From Subtercola frigoramans (GTDB taxonomy: Bacteria; Actinomycetota; Actinomycetes; Actinomycetales; Microbacteriaceae): 64,000 nucleotides of DNA. Shown one piece after another: positions 8,712-17,582 of this stretch. Under the pieces are notes generated by a model. It had not been told where the DNA came from, made no database searches, and saw only the letters and a program-made list of their open reading frames with translations. Both the position numbers and the translations under genes were made by a program. The stretch is from positions 1,550,001 to 1,614,000 of the forward strand of contig NZ_JAFBBU010000001.1 of NCBI RefSeq assembly GCF_016907385.1, given 5' to 3'. How positions within the stretch are numbered: the stretch's first letter is position 1; the number at the start of each line of letters is the position of its first letter.

Positions 8712-9983
8712 ATGGCATCTGTGAACACCACCATCCAGTTGATCCGCCCCGGCGGACAGGTGACCAGTTGCAGCCCTGCGCTCAAAGAAGCACCCTGGAA
8801 CTTCGACTCGGCGCCGGTGGCCGAGTACGGGCCGGGCTCGTCGATGTTCGATGTTGCTCCTGTCGACACGCCGCGCCAGGGTGAGATCCCCGCGGAGTAC
8901 CGACGTGCTTCAGACGAGGAGCTCGATCGTCGCATCCGTGCTGCAAAGGCGACGCTCGGTGACCGCCTGGTGATCCTCGGCCACTTCTACCAACGTGATG
9001 AAGTCATCACCTACGCCGATTTTGTCGGCGACTCCTTCCAGCTCGCCCAGGCCGCCAGAGCCAGGCCCGACGCCGAGGCGATCGTGTTCTGCGGCGTGCA
9101 CTTCATGGCGGAGACGGCCGATCTGCTCTCAGGCCCAAGCCAGAGCGTCATTCTCCCGAACCTGGCTGCCGGCTGCTCGATGGCCGACATGGCCGACATC
9201 GACTCGGTGACGGAGTGCTGGGAACAACTCGAAGAGTTGTACGGCACCGAGCCGGATGCGAGCGGGCGCGTGCCGGTCATCCCGGTCACCTACATGAACT
9301 CCTCGGCGGCCCTCAAGGGGTTCTGCGGCGAGCACGGCGGAATCGTCTGCACCTCATCGAACGCAGCGACTGTGCTCGAGTGGGCCTTCGAGCGGGGCCA
9401 GCGCGTGCTGTTCTTTCCCGACCAGCACCTCGGTCGCAACACCGCCAAAGCGATGGGCGTGCCGCTCGAGCGCATGCCGATGTGGAACCCACGCAAACCG
9501 CTCGGTGGCAACGATGCGGAGGCGATCCAGGATGCCCGGGTCATTCTCTGGCACGGATTCTGTTCGGTGCACAAGCGTTTCACCGTGGCCCAGATCGACC
9601 GCGCGCGGGCTGAGCACCCGGGCGTGCGCGTGATCGTGCATCCGGAGTGCCCGATGCCCGTCGTCGACGCTGCGGACGAAGCCGGTTCGACCGATTACAT
9701 CAAGAAGGCCATCGAGAGGGCGCCAGCAGGCTCGACGTTCGCCATCGGAACCGAGATCAACATGGTGCAGCGGCTCGCCGCCGAACACCCCGAACACACG
9801 ATCTTCTGCCTCGATCCTGTGGTGTGCCCGTGCTCGACGATGTACCGCATTCACCCGGGCTACCTGGCCTGGGTGCTCGAGGCCTTCATCGCCGGAGAGA
9901 TCGTGAACCAGATCTCCGTCGTAGACTCGGTTGCTCTGCCGGCGAGGGTCGCCCTCGAGAGGATGTTGGCGGCCAAGCCATGA
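8712..9983 (+). CDS. nadA: Quinolinate synthase
   Basis: 423 residues. NadA condenses iminoaspartate with dihydroxyacetone phosphate to quinolinate using a [4Fe-4S] cluster. Seen motifs: ILGHFYQRDEVITYADFVGDS (substrate region), IVFCGVHFMAETADLL with the first cluster cysteine, a second Cys in LKGFCGEHGGIVCTSSNA or nearby, and the last in the C-terminal FCLDPVVCPCSTMYRIHP. It has the long N-terminal extension (about 60 residues) common in actinobacterial NadA. GAGGAG ten bases upstream of ATG 8712 sets the start. First structural gene of the nad operon; its stop overlaps nadB by ATGA. Confidence 0.96.
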   Translation: MASVNTTIQLIRPGGQVTSCSPALKEAPWNFDSAPVAEYGPGSSMFDVAPVDTPRQGEIPAEYRRASDEELDRRIRAAKATLGDRLVILGHFYQRDEVITYADFVGDSFQLAQAARARPDAEAIVFCGVHFMAETADLLSGPSQSVILPNLAAGCSMADMADIDSVTECWEQLEELYGTEPDASGRVPVIPVTYMNSSAALKGFCGEHGGIVCTSSNAATVLEWAFERGQRVLFFPDQHLGRNTAKAMGVPLERMPMWNPRKPLGGNDAEAIQDARVILWHGFCSVHKRFTVAQIDRARAEHPGVRVIVHPECPMPVVDAADEAGSTDYIKKAIERAPAGSTFAIGTEINMVQRLAAEHPEHTIFCLDPVVCPCSTMYRIHPGYLAWVLEAFIAGEIVNQISVVDSVALPARVALERMLAAKP

Positions 9984-11587
9984 CCAGTGATCCGAAGGGG
10001 CAGCCAGAGCCGTCTCGTGGCACGATCGTCGTGGTCGGCAGCGGAATCGCTGGCCTCGTGGTGGCCATCCAGGCTAGCCGCACGCACGACGTGACGCTGA
10101 TCACCAAAGCTGAGCTCGGTGAGAGCAACACGAGGTATGCCCAGGGAGGAGTTGCTGCCGCGCTCTTCGACGACGACAGCGTCGAATCGCACGTGCACGA
10201 CACTCTGGTCGCCGGTGCCGGGCTGACCCGCGTGTCTGCCGTGGAGGTGCTGTGTGCCGAGGGGCCTGAACGCATTCGCGACCTCATCAGGCTGGGGGTG
10301 GAATTCGACCGCTCCGAGGGCGGCGAGCTGGCCGCAGGGCTCGAGGCGGCGCACTCGCACCCTCGCATTCTTCACGCGGGCGGAGATGCGACAGGGGCCG
10401 AGATCGAGTCGGCGCTGGTGCGGGCCGTTCGGGCAACGGCCTCGCAGATCCTCGAATTCACTTTCGTCGCCGACCTCGTGGTCGATGATGCTGGCTGCGT
10501 GGTGGGTGTGTCGATCATCGGCGCAGACGGTGTGGCGTCAGAGCTTCGTGCCGACGCCGTCGTGCTGGCCAGCGGGGGAGCAGGCCAGCTCTTCTCGCAC
10601 ACGACGAACCCGGTGGTGACAACCGGTGATGGGGTCGCAGCGGCCTATCGTGCCGGCGCCGAACTCACCGACCTCGAGTTCTACCAGTTCCACCCGACGT
10701 CGCTTGCCATGCCCGGCAACTTCCTGATCTCCGAGGCCGTGCGGGGCGAGGGGGCAGTGCTGCTGGGCAGCGACGGCCAGCGGTTCATGCAGGCCGTGCA
10801 TCCGGATGCCGAGCTCGCGCCGCGCGATGTGGTGGCCCGCGGTATCGCCGAGCAGATGCACAAGCAGGGGGGCGCGCCGGTGATGCTCGATGCCACGGGG
10901 CTCGGCCCAGACTTTCTCCGTCGCCGGTTCCCGAGCATCACCGAGGCCTGCCGCCGAAATGGCCTCGACTGGAGCACCCAGCCGATTCCGATCACCCCGG
11001 CCGCCCACTACTGGATGGGCGGTGTTTCGACGGACAACTGGGGTCGCACCTCGCTTCGTGGGCTCTTCGCCGTCGGGGAGGTCGCCTGCACCGGGGTGCA
11101 TGGGGCGAACCGGCTCGCCTCGAATTCCCTGCTGGAATCTGTCGTCTTCGCGTGGCGGTGCGTGCAAGCGTTGCAGGGTGAGGCGGAGCCGGAGGCCTGG
11201 CCTGAGCGTGTGGGTGCGACAGACGACATCGGAGGATCTCCTGGTGAGGTCGTCGATCCGCCCGATTCCGACCGTGGCAGGGCCGCCACCGCCCGGCCGA
11301 TCGACCGCCTCGAGCTGCAGCAGATGATGTGGGACACCGTCGGGGTCTACCGCGATGCCCGGATGCTGGGCCTGGCGCTCGATCGGCTCGCGGAATTGCG
11401 GCCGTCGACCGACACACTGCACGATCGGGAGAATGCCAACCTGCACCTGCTGGGCACGCTCATCGCCCGCGCGGCGCTGGCCCGCGAAGAGTCGCGCGGT
11501 GCTCACTTCCGTTCGGATTTCACGGAGCCGAGCTCCCAGTTCCACCATCACCTGATCGCAGCACGAAAGGCGCGGGTCTCCCTGTGA
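9980..11587 (+). CDS. nadB: L-aspartate oxidase
   Basis: 535 residues. FAD enzyme that oxidises L-aspartate to iminoaspartate, the substrate of NadA. Motifs: VVVGSGIAGLVVAIQAS (dinucleotide fold) at residues 16-32, HSHPRILHAGGDATGAEI, DLEFYQFHPTSLAMPG, and GLFAVGEVACTGVHGANRLASNSLLE, all typical of the succinate dehydrogenase/fumarate reductase flavoprotein family, with the C-terminal helical domain present. An open frame extends upstream, but the ATG at 9980 overlaps the nadA stop (ATGA), implying translational coupling and stoichiometric synthesis with NadA. It overlaps nadC by GTGA at its end. Confidence 0.96.
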   Translation: MTSDPKGQPEPSRGTIVVVGSGIAGLVVAIQASRTHDVTLITKAELGESNTRYAQGGVAAALFDDDSVESHVHDTLVAGAGLTRVSAVEVLCAEGPERIRDLIRLGVEFDRSEGGELAAGLEAAHSHPRILHAGGDATGAEIESALVRAVRATASQILEFTFVADLVVDDAGCVVGVSIIGADGVASELRADAVVLASGGAGQLFSHTTNPVVTTGDGVAAAYRAGAELTDLEFYQFHPTSLAMPGNFLISEAVRGEGAVLLGSDGQRFMQAVHPDAELAPRDVVARGIAEQMHKQGGAPVMLDATGLGPDFLRRRFPSITEACRRNGLDWSTQPIPITPAAHYWMGGVSTDNWGRTSLRGLFAVGEVACTGVHGANRLASNSLLESVVFAWRCVQALQGEAEPEAWPERVGATDDIGGSPGEVVDPPDSDRGRAATARPIDRLELQQMMWDTVGVYRDARMLGLALDRLAELRPSTDTLHDRENANLHLLGTLIARAALAREESRGAHFRSDFTEPSSQFHHHLIAARKARVSL

Positions 11588-12498
11588 ACACTTCGAACAC
11601 CATCGCGGCTTCGGCCGCACACACGGGCCAGCTCAGCAGCGCACTCACGGCCTTGCAGATCACACCCATCGTCACGATGGCGTTGAACGAAGACGCGCCT
11701 TGGGGCGACCTCACCTCCCAGACACTGATCCCCGTCGACGCCCGGGCCACAGCCGGACTCGTCGCTCGCGAGGCAGGAGTCTTCAGCGGCGGAGCGGTCT
11801 TCGCCGCAGCGTTCACCCTGCTCGACCCAGCCGTCGTCTTCGAGATGCACGTCGCAGACGGTGCGGTGTTTGCGAAGGGTGACACTCTCGCCACGGTATC
11901 GGGGGCCGCCCGCTCCGTGCTGCAGTCCGAGCGCGTCGCGCTGAATTTCGTGCAGCGACTCTCGGGAATAGCCACCCTCACTGCCCAGTACGTCGCACAG
12001 GTAGCTGGCACCCGTGCGCGCATCGTCGACACCCGGAAGACCACTCCCGGCCTCCGCGTGCTCGAACGCCACGCGGTGCGCTGCGGGGGCGGGCACAACC
12101 ACCGCTTCTCGCTCTCTGATGCCGTCATGGCCAAAGACAATCACCTCGCTGTTCTGACCCAGGATGGCCGGCTCAGCGTCACCGAAGCTCTGAGGCAGGT
12201 CCGGGCATCCTTGTCGCACACCACGCACCTCGAAGCGGAGGTCGACAGGCTCGACCAGATCGAGGCCGTGCTCGCCGGCGGCGTCGACACGATCATGCTC
12301 GACAACTTCAGCCTCTCAGACCTCCGCCGGGGAGTCGAAGAGGTGGCTGGGCGCGCAATCGTCGAGGCGAGCGGGTCGGTGAACCTGAGCACGGTGGCCG
12401 CGATCGCCCAGACGGGTGTCGACGTGATCTCCGTCGGTGCGTTGACGCACAGCGTGCGCGCACTCGACCTGGGGCTCGATGTGACTGTCACCACATGA
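11584..12498 (+). CDS. nadC: Nicotinate-nucleotide pyrophosphorylase (quinolinate phosphoribosyltransferase)
   Basis: 304 residues. Converts quinolinate and PRPP to nicotinate mononucleotide. Motifs: ALNEDAPWGDLTSQTLIP (N-terminal), VDTRKTTPGLRVLERHAVRCGGGHNHRFSLSDAVMAKDNHL (active site), EAEVDRLDQIEAVLAGGVDTIMLDNFS and VEASGSVNLSTVAAIAQTGVDVISVGALTHS (phosphate binding). The GTG start at 11584 overlaps the nadB stop by four bases; an upstream extension of the open frame belongs to the nadB region. Its own stop overlaps the next gene by ATGA. Confidence 0.96.
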   Translation: MNTSNTIAASAAHTGQLSSALTALQITPIVTMALNEDAPWGDLTSQTLIPVDARATAGLVAREAGVFSGGAVFAAAFTLLDPAVVFEMHVADGAVFAKGDTLATVSGAARSVLQSERVALNFVQRLSGIATLTAQYVAQVAGTRARIVDTRKTTPGLRVLERHAVRCGGGHNHRFSLSDAVMAKDNHLAVLTQDGRLSVTEALRQVRASLSHTTHLEAEVDRLDQIEAVLAGGVDTIMLDNFSLSDLRRGVEEVAGRAIVEASGSVNLSTVAAIAQTGVDVISVGALTHSVRALDLGLDVTVTT

Positions 12499-13685
12499 TC
12501 TACCTCGACTCCGCCGCCACCACGGCCGTGCGGCGTGAGGTTCTCGAGGCGATGTGGCCCTACCTCACCGGAGACTTCGGCAACCCATCGAGTACACACT
12601 CGCTGGGGGAGCGCGCGGCGACGGCACTCGGCGAGGCCCGGGCCACGGTGGCACGACTGCTCGGGGCTCGGGCGAGCGAGGTCGTCTTCACCGCTGGGGG
12701 TACCGAAGCCGACAACCTCGCAGTCAAGGGAATCGCCCTGGCGAACCCGCGGGGGCGGCACCTCGTGACGACACCGATCGAACACGAAGCCGTTCTCGAG
12801 TCGTGCGACTATCTAAGGCGCCATCACGGGTTCGACGTGACGCTGCTGCCGGTCGACGGCACGGGCCTGGTCGATCCCGAACAGTTCGCTGCCGTACTGC
12901 GGCCCGACACCACGCTGGCCTCGATCATGTTCGCGAACAACGAGATCGGCACGGTACAGCCGGTTGCCGAGCTCTCCGCCATTGCTGAGCGGGCCGGTGT
13001 ACCCCTGCACTCCGACGCGGTGCAGGCCGCCGGGTGGCTCGACCTCGACATCCGCAGGCTAGGTCTCGATGCGCTCACGATCTCGGGGCACAAACTCGGT
13101 GCACCGAAGGGGATCGGCGCCCTGGTTGTTCGAGGCAGGCTCTCCCTCGAACCGGTTCTTCACGGCGGCGGGCAGGAACGCGGGGCGCGCTCAGGCACCG
13201 AGAACGTCGCCGGGGCAGTGGGGCTGGCGACCGCCCTCACTCTCGCAGAACGTACCAGAGTCGACGACGCCCACCGTGTGACCGCACTCCGTGACGAATT
13301 CATCGCCACGGTGAAGTCGATGGTACCGGATGCCCTGCTGACCGGGCACGCGACCTCGCGGCTGCCCGGCCACGCCTCCTTCTGTTTCGCCGGAACAAGT
13401 GGTGAGGCGGTGCTCCTCGAATTGGAGCGGCGGGGTGTGGTGTGCTCGAGTGGGTCGGCCTGTGCGGCCGGGAGCGACGAGCCCTCCCACGTTCTCCTGG
13501 CGGTGGGAATCGAACCCGAACTGGCTCAGACTGCTGTTCGTTTCACTTTCGGCGCAGGTGCAACCGATGGCGACCTGCAGCTGGCGGCAGCCGCTGTTCT
13601 CGAATCCGTGCTGGCCGTCCGTCGCCTTACCCCAGAACCTTCCGGCGGCGCAAGGCCCCCCCGAACTGGTGTACCCGCGACGTAA
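12495..13685 (+). CDS. Cysteine desulfurase (NifS/IscS-like) of the nad operon
   Basis: 396 residues, PLP-dependent. Removes sulfur from cysteine as enzyme persulfide. Motifs: SAATTAVRREV and GNPSSTHSLGERAA (N-terminal), EHEAVLESCDYL, LHSDAVQAAGWLDLDI, the PLP lysine in TISGHKLGAPKG, GGGQERGARSGTENVAGAVGLA and the active-site loop VVCSSGSACAAG. Its start overlaps the nadC stop (ATGA), so it is the last gene of a four-gene translationally coupled unit. The likely role is sulfur supply for the NadA [4Fe-4S] cluster, as in bacteria where a nifS-like gene neighbours nadB; this role is inferred from context. It could also serve tRNA thiolation. Confidence 0.93.
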   Translation: MIYLDSAATTAVRREVLEAMWPYLTGDFGNPSSTHSLGERAATALGEARATVARLLGARASEVVFTAGGTEADNLAVKGIALANPRGRHLVTTPIEHEAVLESCDYLRRHHGFDVTLLPVDGTGLVDPEQFAAVLRPDTTLASIMFANNEIGTVQPVAELSAIAERAGVPLHSDAVQAAGWLDLDIRRLGLDALTISGHKLGAPKGIGALVVRGRLSLEPVLHGGGQERGARSGTENVAGAVGLATALTLAERTRVDDAHRVTALRDEFIATVKSMVPDALLTGHATSRLPGHASFCFAGTSGEAVLLELERRGVVCSSGSACAAGSDEPSHVLLAVGIEPELAQTAVRFTFGAGATDGDLQLAAAAVLESVLAVRRLTPEPSGGARPPRTGVPAT

Positions 13686-13736
13686 AATTGGGCCGCGGCC
13701 ACCGCCGTTCATACATCTCGGGAGGGATACACAATT

Positions 13737-13904
13737 ATGAATATTCTTGTTGCGATCATCGCGATCATCGCGATCGTGCTGCTCATCACTGGAGGCATCT
13801 CGTCGTCGCTGAGCTTCCTGATCTGGGTCGGAGTCGTGCTCTTGGTCATCGCCCTGATCGTGTTCCTGCTGCGCTTCATCACCGGCGGGCGCACCCGCGT
13901 CTGA
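13737..13904 (+). CDS. Tiny two-span membrane protein (55 residues)
   Basis: Starts MNILVAIIAIIAIVLLITGG and ends RFITGGRTRV. Two hydrophobic helices (about 2-18 and 25-46) are joined by a short Ser-rich turn, with an Arg-rich tail likely on the cytoplasmic side. GGAGGG at 13721-13726, ten bases before the ATG, supports translation. A strong terminator follows within 20 bases, consistent with a real short gene. Function unknown. Confidence 0.7.
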   Translation: MNILVAIIAIIAIVLLITGGISSSLSFLIWVGVVLLVIALIVFLLRFITGGRTRV

Positions 13905-13922
13905 TCGCTTGGACACCCAGAC

Positions 13923-13961
13923 AAGAACCCGGCCTGCGATTGCATCGCAGGCCGGGTTCTT
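13923..13961. terminator. Bidirectional rho-independent terminator
   Basis: An 18-bp perfect stem: AAGAACCCGGCCTGCGAT at 13923-13940 pairs with 13944-13961 around a 3-base loop. GC-rich core with AAGAA/TTCTT ends. It would end transcription of the nad operon and small membrane gene, and also the reverse cysK-cysE operon. Confidence 0.85.
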
Positions 13962-14000
13962 GCGTTCCACGGCAGCAGGGGCCCAGGCCACTCGGCTCTC

Positions 14001-14089
14001 GGGTACCTCGGCCATCGGGGTACCTCGACTCCCGGGTACCTCGACTCTCGGGGTACCTGGGCTCTCAATCCTGGGCGCTCAGGGTACCT
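14001..14089. repeat. Degenerate tandem repeat with five GGGTACCT cores
   Basis: GGGTACCT occurs at 14001, 14018, 14034, 14051 and 14082, mostly 16-17 bases apart, with CTCGACTCTCG-like filler. It lies between the terminator and the 3' end of cysE, and the cysE stop codon falls inside the array. No protein is encoded by it with any confidence. Confidence 0.7.
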
Positions 14090-14648
14090 GGCGATGTACC
14101 CGCGGGCGTACCACAGCCGGAACCCCGGTGATGAGCGAGTGCGGGGGAGCATCCGTCAGCACGACAGCATTGGCACCGACGGCGCTTCCGCGGCCGATGG
14201 TGATCGGGCCGAGTAGTTTTGCACCCGCGCCCAGCAGCACATCGTCTTCGACGGTCGGGTGCCGGAGCCCGTGTGACGCGCCCGTGCCGCCGAGGGTGAC
14301 GCCGTGATAGATGAGAACATCGTTGCCGACCGTCGCCGTCTCACCGATGACGACACCCATTCCGTGGTCGATGAAGACCCGGCGGCCGATGGTGGCGCCG
14401 GGATGAATCTCGACGCCGGTCAGGAACCGGGCGAACTGCGACACCAGGCGCGCCAGGACCTTCAGACCATCTCGCTGCCAGAGGCGGTGCGTCAGCCGGT
14501 GCGCCCAGAGCGCGTGCATTCCGGAATACCCGAGCAGCACCTCGACGCGCGACCGTGCAGCGGGGTCGCGCCGCAGAGCCACGGCGAGGTCTTCGCGGAG
14601 GCGGCCGAAGAAGCCGGGGGTCTGCGGAGACTTCGGTGATTCAGCCAC
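14079..14648 (-). CDS. cysE: Serine O-acetyltransferase
   Basis: 189 residues. Transfers acetyl from acetyl-CoA to L-serine, giving the substrate of CysK. A short helical N-terminal domain ([39 protein letters not shown]) precedes a left-handed beta-helix of hexapeptide repeats ([44 protein letters not shown]), with the catalytic His in [12 protein letters not shown]. The open frame continues upstream within cysK, but the GTG at 14648 overlaps the cysK stop by eight bases and gives the normal length of a short-form CysE. Operon with cysK. Confidence 0.93.
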   Translation of the reverse strand: MAESPKSPQTPGFFGRLREDLAVALRRDPAARSRVEVLLGYSGMHALWAHRLTHRLWQRDGLKVLARLVSQFARFLTGVEIHPGATIGRRVFIDHGMGVVIGETATVGNDVLIYHGVTLGGTGASHGLRHPTVEDDVLLGAGAKLLGPITIGRGSAVGANAVVLTDAPPHSLITGVPAVVRPRVHRQVP

Positions 14649-15576
14649 GAATGTCGTCGTAGAGCACCGACGAGACGTACCGTTCGCCGAAGTCGCAGAC
14701 AATCGCCACGATGGTCTTTCCGGCGTTCTCCGGGCGCTTGGCGAGCTCGAGGGCGGCCCAGAAGATCGCCCCTGTCGAAATGCCCGACAGGATTCCCTCA
14801 TCGGCGGCCAGCTGCCGCGACACGCGAATCGAGTCGGCGAGCGAGACATCGATGATCTCGTCGTAGACCTCGCGGTCGAGAATGTCGGGCACGAAGTTGG
14901 CGCCGATACCCGCGATCTTGTGCGGCCCCGGTGCGCCACCGTTCAGAATGGGCGAGTCGATCGGCTCGACGCCGACGATCTGGATGCCCGGCTTCTGCTC
15001 GCGCAGGAAGTGCCCGGCGCCGGTGATGGTTCCGCCCGTGCCGATGCCGGCGACGAAGATGTCGACAGCGCCGTCGGTGTCGTTCCAGATCTCGGGACCG
15101 GTGGTCGCGTAGTGAATGGCAGGGTTGGCTTCGTTCTCGAACTGGTGCGCCAGAATCGCCCCCTCGGTCTCGGCAGCGATGCGGTTCGCCGTCTCGACGG
15201 CGCCCTTCATGCCATCCGCGCCGGGCGTCAACACCAGTTCGGCCCCGTAGGCGCGAAGAACGACGCGGCGCTCCATGCTCATCGTCTCGGGCATCGTCAG
15301 AATGACCTTGTAGCCTCGGGCGGCGCCGACCATGGCCAGCGCTATGCCCGTGTTGCCGCTGGTGCCTTCGACGATGGTTCCGCCGGGCTTCAGTGCACCG
15401 GATTTCTCGGCCGCGTCGATGATGGCCACGCCGATGCGGTCTTTGACACTGTTCGCCGGGTTGTAGAACTCGAGCTTGGCCAGGATGGTGGCGTCGGTGC
15501 CCGCCGTGAGCCTGTTGATGCGTACCAGGGGGGTGTGCCCGACGAGGTCGGTGATGTTGTCGTAGATCTGTGACAT
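14641..15576 (-). CDS. cysK: Cysteine synthase A (O-acetylserine sulfhydrylase)
   Basis: 311 residues, PLP-dependent. Makes cysteine from O-acetylserine and sulfide. Motifs: [28 protein letters not shown] (PLP lysine), [35 protein letters not shown] and [17 protein letters not shown]. The start is taken at MSQIYDN (15576), preceded by GGAG; an alternative ATG lies five codons upstream. First gene of a cysK-cysE unit whose overlap suggests co-translation of the cysteine synthase complex partners. Confidence 0.95.
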   Translation of the reverse strand: MSQIYDNITDLVGHTPLVRINRLTAGTDATILAKLEFYNPANSVKDRIGVAIIDAAEKSGALKPGGTIVEGTSGNTGIALAMVGAARGYKVILTMPETMSMERRVVLRAYGAELVLTPGADGMKGAVETANRIAAETEGAILAHQFENEANPAIHYATTGPEIWNDTDGAVDIFVAGIGTGGTITGAGHFLREQKPGIQIVGVEPIDSPILNGGAPGPHKIAGIGANFVPDILDREVYDEIIDVSLADSIRVSRQLAADEGILSGISTGAIFWAALELAKRPENAGKTIVAIVCDFGERYVSSVLYDDIRG

Positions 15577-15672
15577 GCGATGCTGCTCCATTTGCTCGAA
15601 GTGCGTTGCTACAAGTGCTCGGCCAGCTCGGTCTGAGCATGCCCACTGCGAGTGTGGGCGTCACGGAACAGC

Positions 15673-16494
15673 CTAGCTTTTCAGCAGTCTCACCGTTTCG
15701 CCGTGCAGGAGTCCATTCGTTGCCAGTGCACTCCCTGATCCGATTGCCGGATCTCCCTCGACGCTCGTGAAGACTCCACCTGCCTCTTCGACGATGGGAA
15801 TGAGCGCGGCGACGTCGTAGGGCTGCAGGTCGAATTCACCCGCGACGTCGACCAGACCCTCTGCGACCATCATGTACGCCCACATCTCCCCGTAGGCGCG
15901 GGTGCGCCAGACAGTGCGGCTGAGGCGGAGCAGGGCATCGAGGTGGCCGGCTTCGTCCCACCCCTTGAGACTGTTGTAGCTGATCGAGGCGTCCGCGAGG
16001 TCGGCGACCTTCGACACACTGAGGCGCCGGGGCTCGACGGTGCTGCCCTCTGCATCGTGAGTGCTGCCCCCTGCGTCGTGCTCCGTCATCCATGCGCCGT
16101 TGCCGAGGGATGCCCACCAGCGCTTGCCCAGAGCCGGGGAACTCACCACTCCGACGCTCGGCACGCCGTCGATCACGAGCGCGATGAGGGTGGCCCAGAC
16201 CGGCACACCGCGCAGGAAGTTCGCCGTGCCATCGATGGGATCGATGATCCACTGCCTCGTCGACTCGCCTTCGGTGCCGAATTCCTCACCGAGGATCGAG
16301 TCGCCGGGGCGTTCCGTCGCGAGCCCGAGTCGGATGGCGCGTTCGACTGCCCTGTCGGCATCCGTCACCGGTGTGCGATCGGGCTTCTGGTCGACCACGA
16401 GATCGAGCGAACAAAAGCGGCTGAGCGAGATCCTGTCGGCTGCGTCGGCCAGTCGCTGTGCAAGGGCGAGGTCGTCGCTCAGGGAGAAAGTCAC
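15673..16494 (-). CDS. Inositol monophosphatase-family phosphatase, probable histidinol-phosphatase
   Basis: 273 residues. Mg-dependent sugar-phosphate phosphatase fold with all three signature blocks: KPDRTPVTDADRAVE, ILGEEFG, WIIDPIDGTANFLRGVPVWATLIAL and, near the C-terminus, DLQPYDVAALIPIVEEAGG. Actinobacterial members close to this form act as histidinol-phosphate phosphatase (HisN); inositol-1-phosphatase is the alternative. The GTG start at 16494 follows GAGGGC closely; the longer open frame upstream covers rsgA in another frame and is not coding. Last gene of the aroA-rsgA-phosphatase operon. Confidence 0.85.
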   Translation of the reverse strand: MTFSLSDDLALAQRLADAADRISLSRFCSLDLVVDQKPDRTPVTDADRAVERAIRLGLATERPGDSILGEEFGTEGESTRQWIIDPIDGTANFLRGVPVWATLIALVIDGVPSVGVVSSPALGKRWWASLGNGAWMTEHDAGGSTHDAEGSTVEPRRLSVSKVADLADASISYNSLKGWDEAGHLDALLRLSRTVWRTRAYGEMWAYMMVAEGLVDVAGEFDLQPYDVAALIPIVEEAGGVFTSVEGDPAIGSGSALATNGLLHGETVRLLKS

Positions 16495-16523
16495 GCCCTC
16501 TACGTTAGACGGTCCGCTCGCGA

Positions 16524-17582
16524 TCACTTCTCGAGTGTGCTGATGATCTTCTGGAGCGATTCCAGGCGAGCCTTTCCGCTTTCGCCGAGTTCGCCGGCGG
16601 CGATGCGGTCGACGATCTCCCAGTCGTGGGCCTGGGTGAGAGCGATTCCCTGCGCCTCTGGGGGGAGGGTGGCCGCCGGAATGGCATAGTTCGCAAACGA
16701 TCGCAGGATGTTCGCCGGGTCGACGTGACCCAGGCCGAACGATCGCACGCCCGGGGTGTCGATGATCCAGCCAGAAGCTCCATCGTCGCCCAGCACACGA
16801 AGGCAGACGGTCGACGACGAGGTGTGGCGACCTCTGCCGGTCACATCGTTGACCCGGCCCACGGCACGATCGGTGCCTGGGACGAGCGCGTTGACGAGGG
16901 TCGACTTGCCGACGCCGGAATGACCGACCGTCACTGTGGTGTGCCCGACGAGCAGTTCCTTCAGTGCACCGATCGGAAAGGAGTCCTTGTCCCCACTGAT
17001 GATCTCCAGATCGAAGCAGTCGAACTGGCTGAGAAACGATTCGGGGTCGGCCACGTCGGTCTTGGTGATGCACAGGATGGGCGCGAGCCCCGCGTCGAAC
17101 GCGGCGATCAGGTACCGGTCGATCAGGTTCGCGCGGGGTTCGGGGTTGCCCGCAGCCACGACGATGAGCATCTGGTCGGCGTTTGCCACGATGATGCGCT
17201 CGACGGCGTCGCTGTCGTCGGCGCTCCGACGCAGCAGGGTGGTGCGCTCGTCGACCCTGACGATGCGCGACAGACTGCCCTCGGCACCACTGGTGTCGCC
17301 GACGAGGTCGACGCGGTCGCCGGTGACGATTCCGAGCCGGCCCAATTCCCTCGCCCGGGAGGCCGTGATCAGCGCCTCCTCCGGAGTGTTCTCGTTGACC
17401 AGCACGCCGAATCGGCCGCGGTCGACCGACAAGACCCGGCCGCGAACCGCGTCTGCGTGTTCGGGCCTGGTCTTGGTGCGGGGCCGGTTGCCCTTGGGGT
17501 TGGGGCGCATGCGGATGGTCGATTCGTCGAACTCATCGAATTCGTCGGGGTCGTCCTCTGCTCCGTCTGACCACCAACTCAC
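16524..17582 (-). CDS. rsgA: Ribosome small-subunit-dependent GTPase A
   Basis: 352 residues. Late 30S assembly GTPase. An OB-fold (RGRVLSVDRGRFGVLVNE...) is followed by the circularly permuted GTPase: G4 ITKTD, then G1 GHSGVGKST, G2-region TSSSTVCLRVL and G3 IDTPG. The C-terminal tail after VRSFGLGHVDP contains no cysteine, so the zinc knuckle (Cx7CxHx5C) found in most RsgA proteins is absent. GTG start overlaps the aroA stop by four bases (GTGA). Confidence 0.92.
   Translation of the reverse strand: MSWWSDGAEDDPDEFDEFDESTIRMRPNPKGNRPRTKTRPEHADAVRGRVLSVDRGRFGVLVNENTPEEALITASRARELGRLGIVTGDRVDLVGDTSGAEGSLSRIVRVDERTTLLRRSADDSDAVERIIVANADQMLIVVAAGNPEPRANLIDRYLIAAFDAGLAPILCITKTDVADPESFLSQFDCFDLEIISGDKDSFPIGALKELLVGHTTVTVGHSGVGKSTLVNALVPGTDRAVGRVNDVTGRGRHTSSSTVCLRVLGDDGASGWIIDTPGVRSFGLGHVDPANILRSFANYAIPAATLPPEAQGIALTQAHDWEIVDRIAAGELGESGKARLESLQKIISTLEK

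Noticed and set aside
14001..14089. GGGTACCT array as CRISPR or iteron origin
   Set aside because: Spacing is too short and uneven for CRISPR; no replication gene is nearby.
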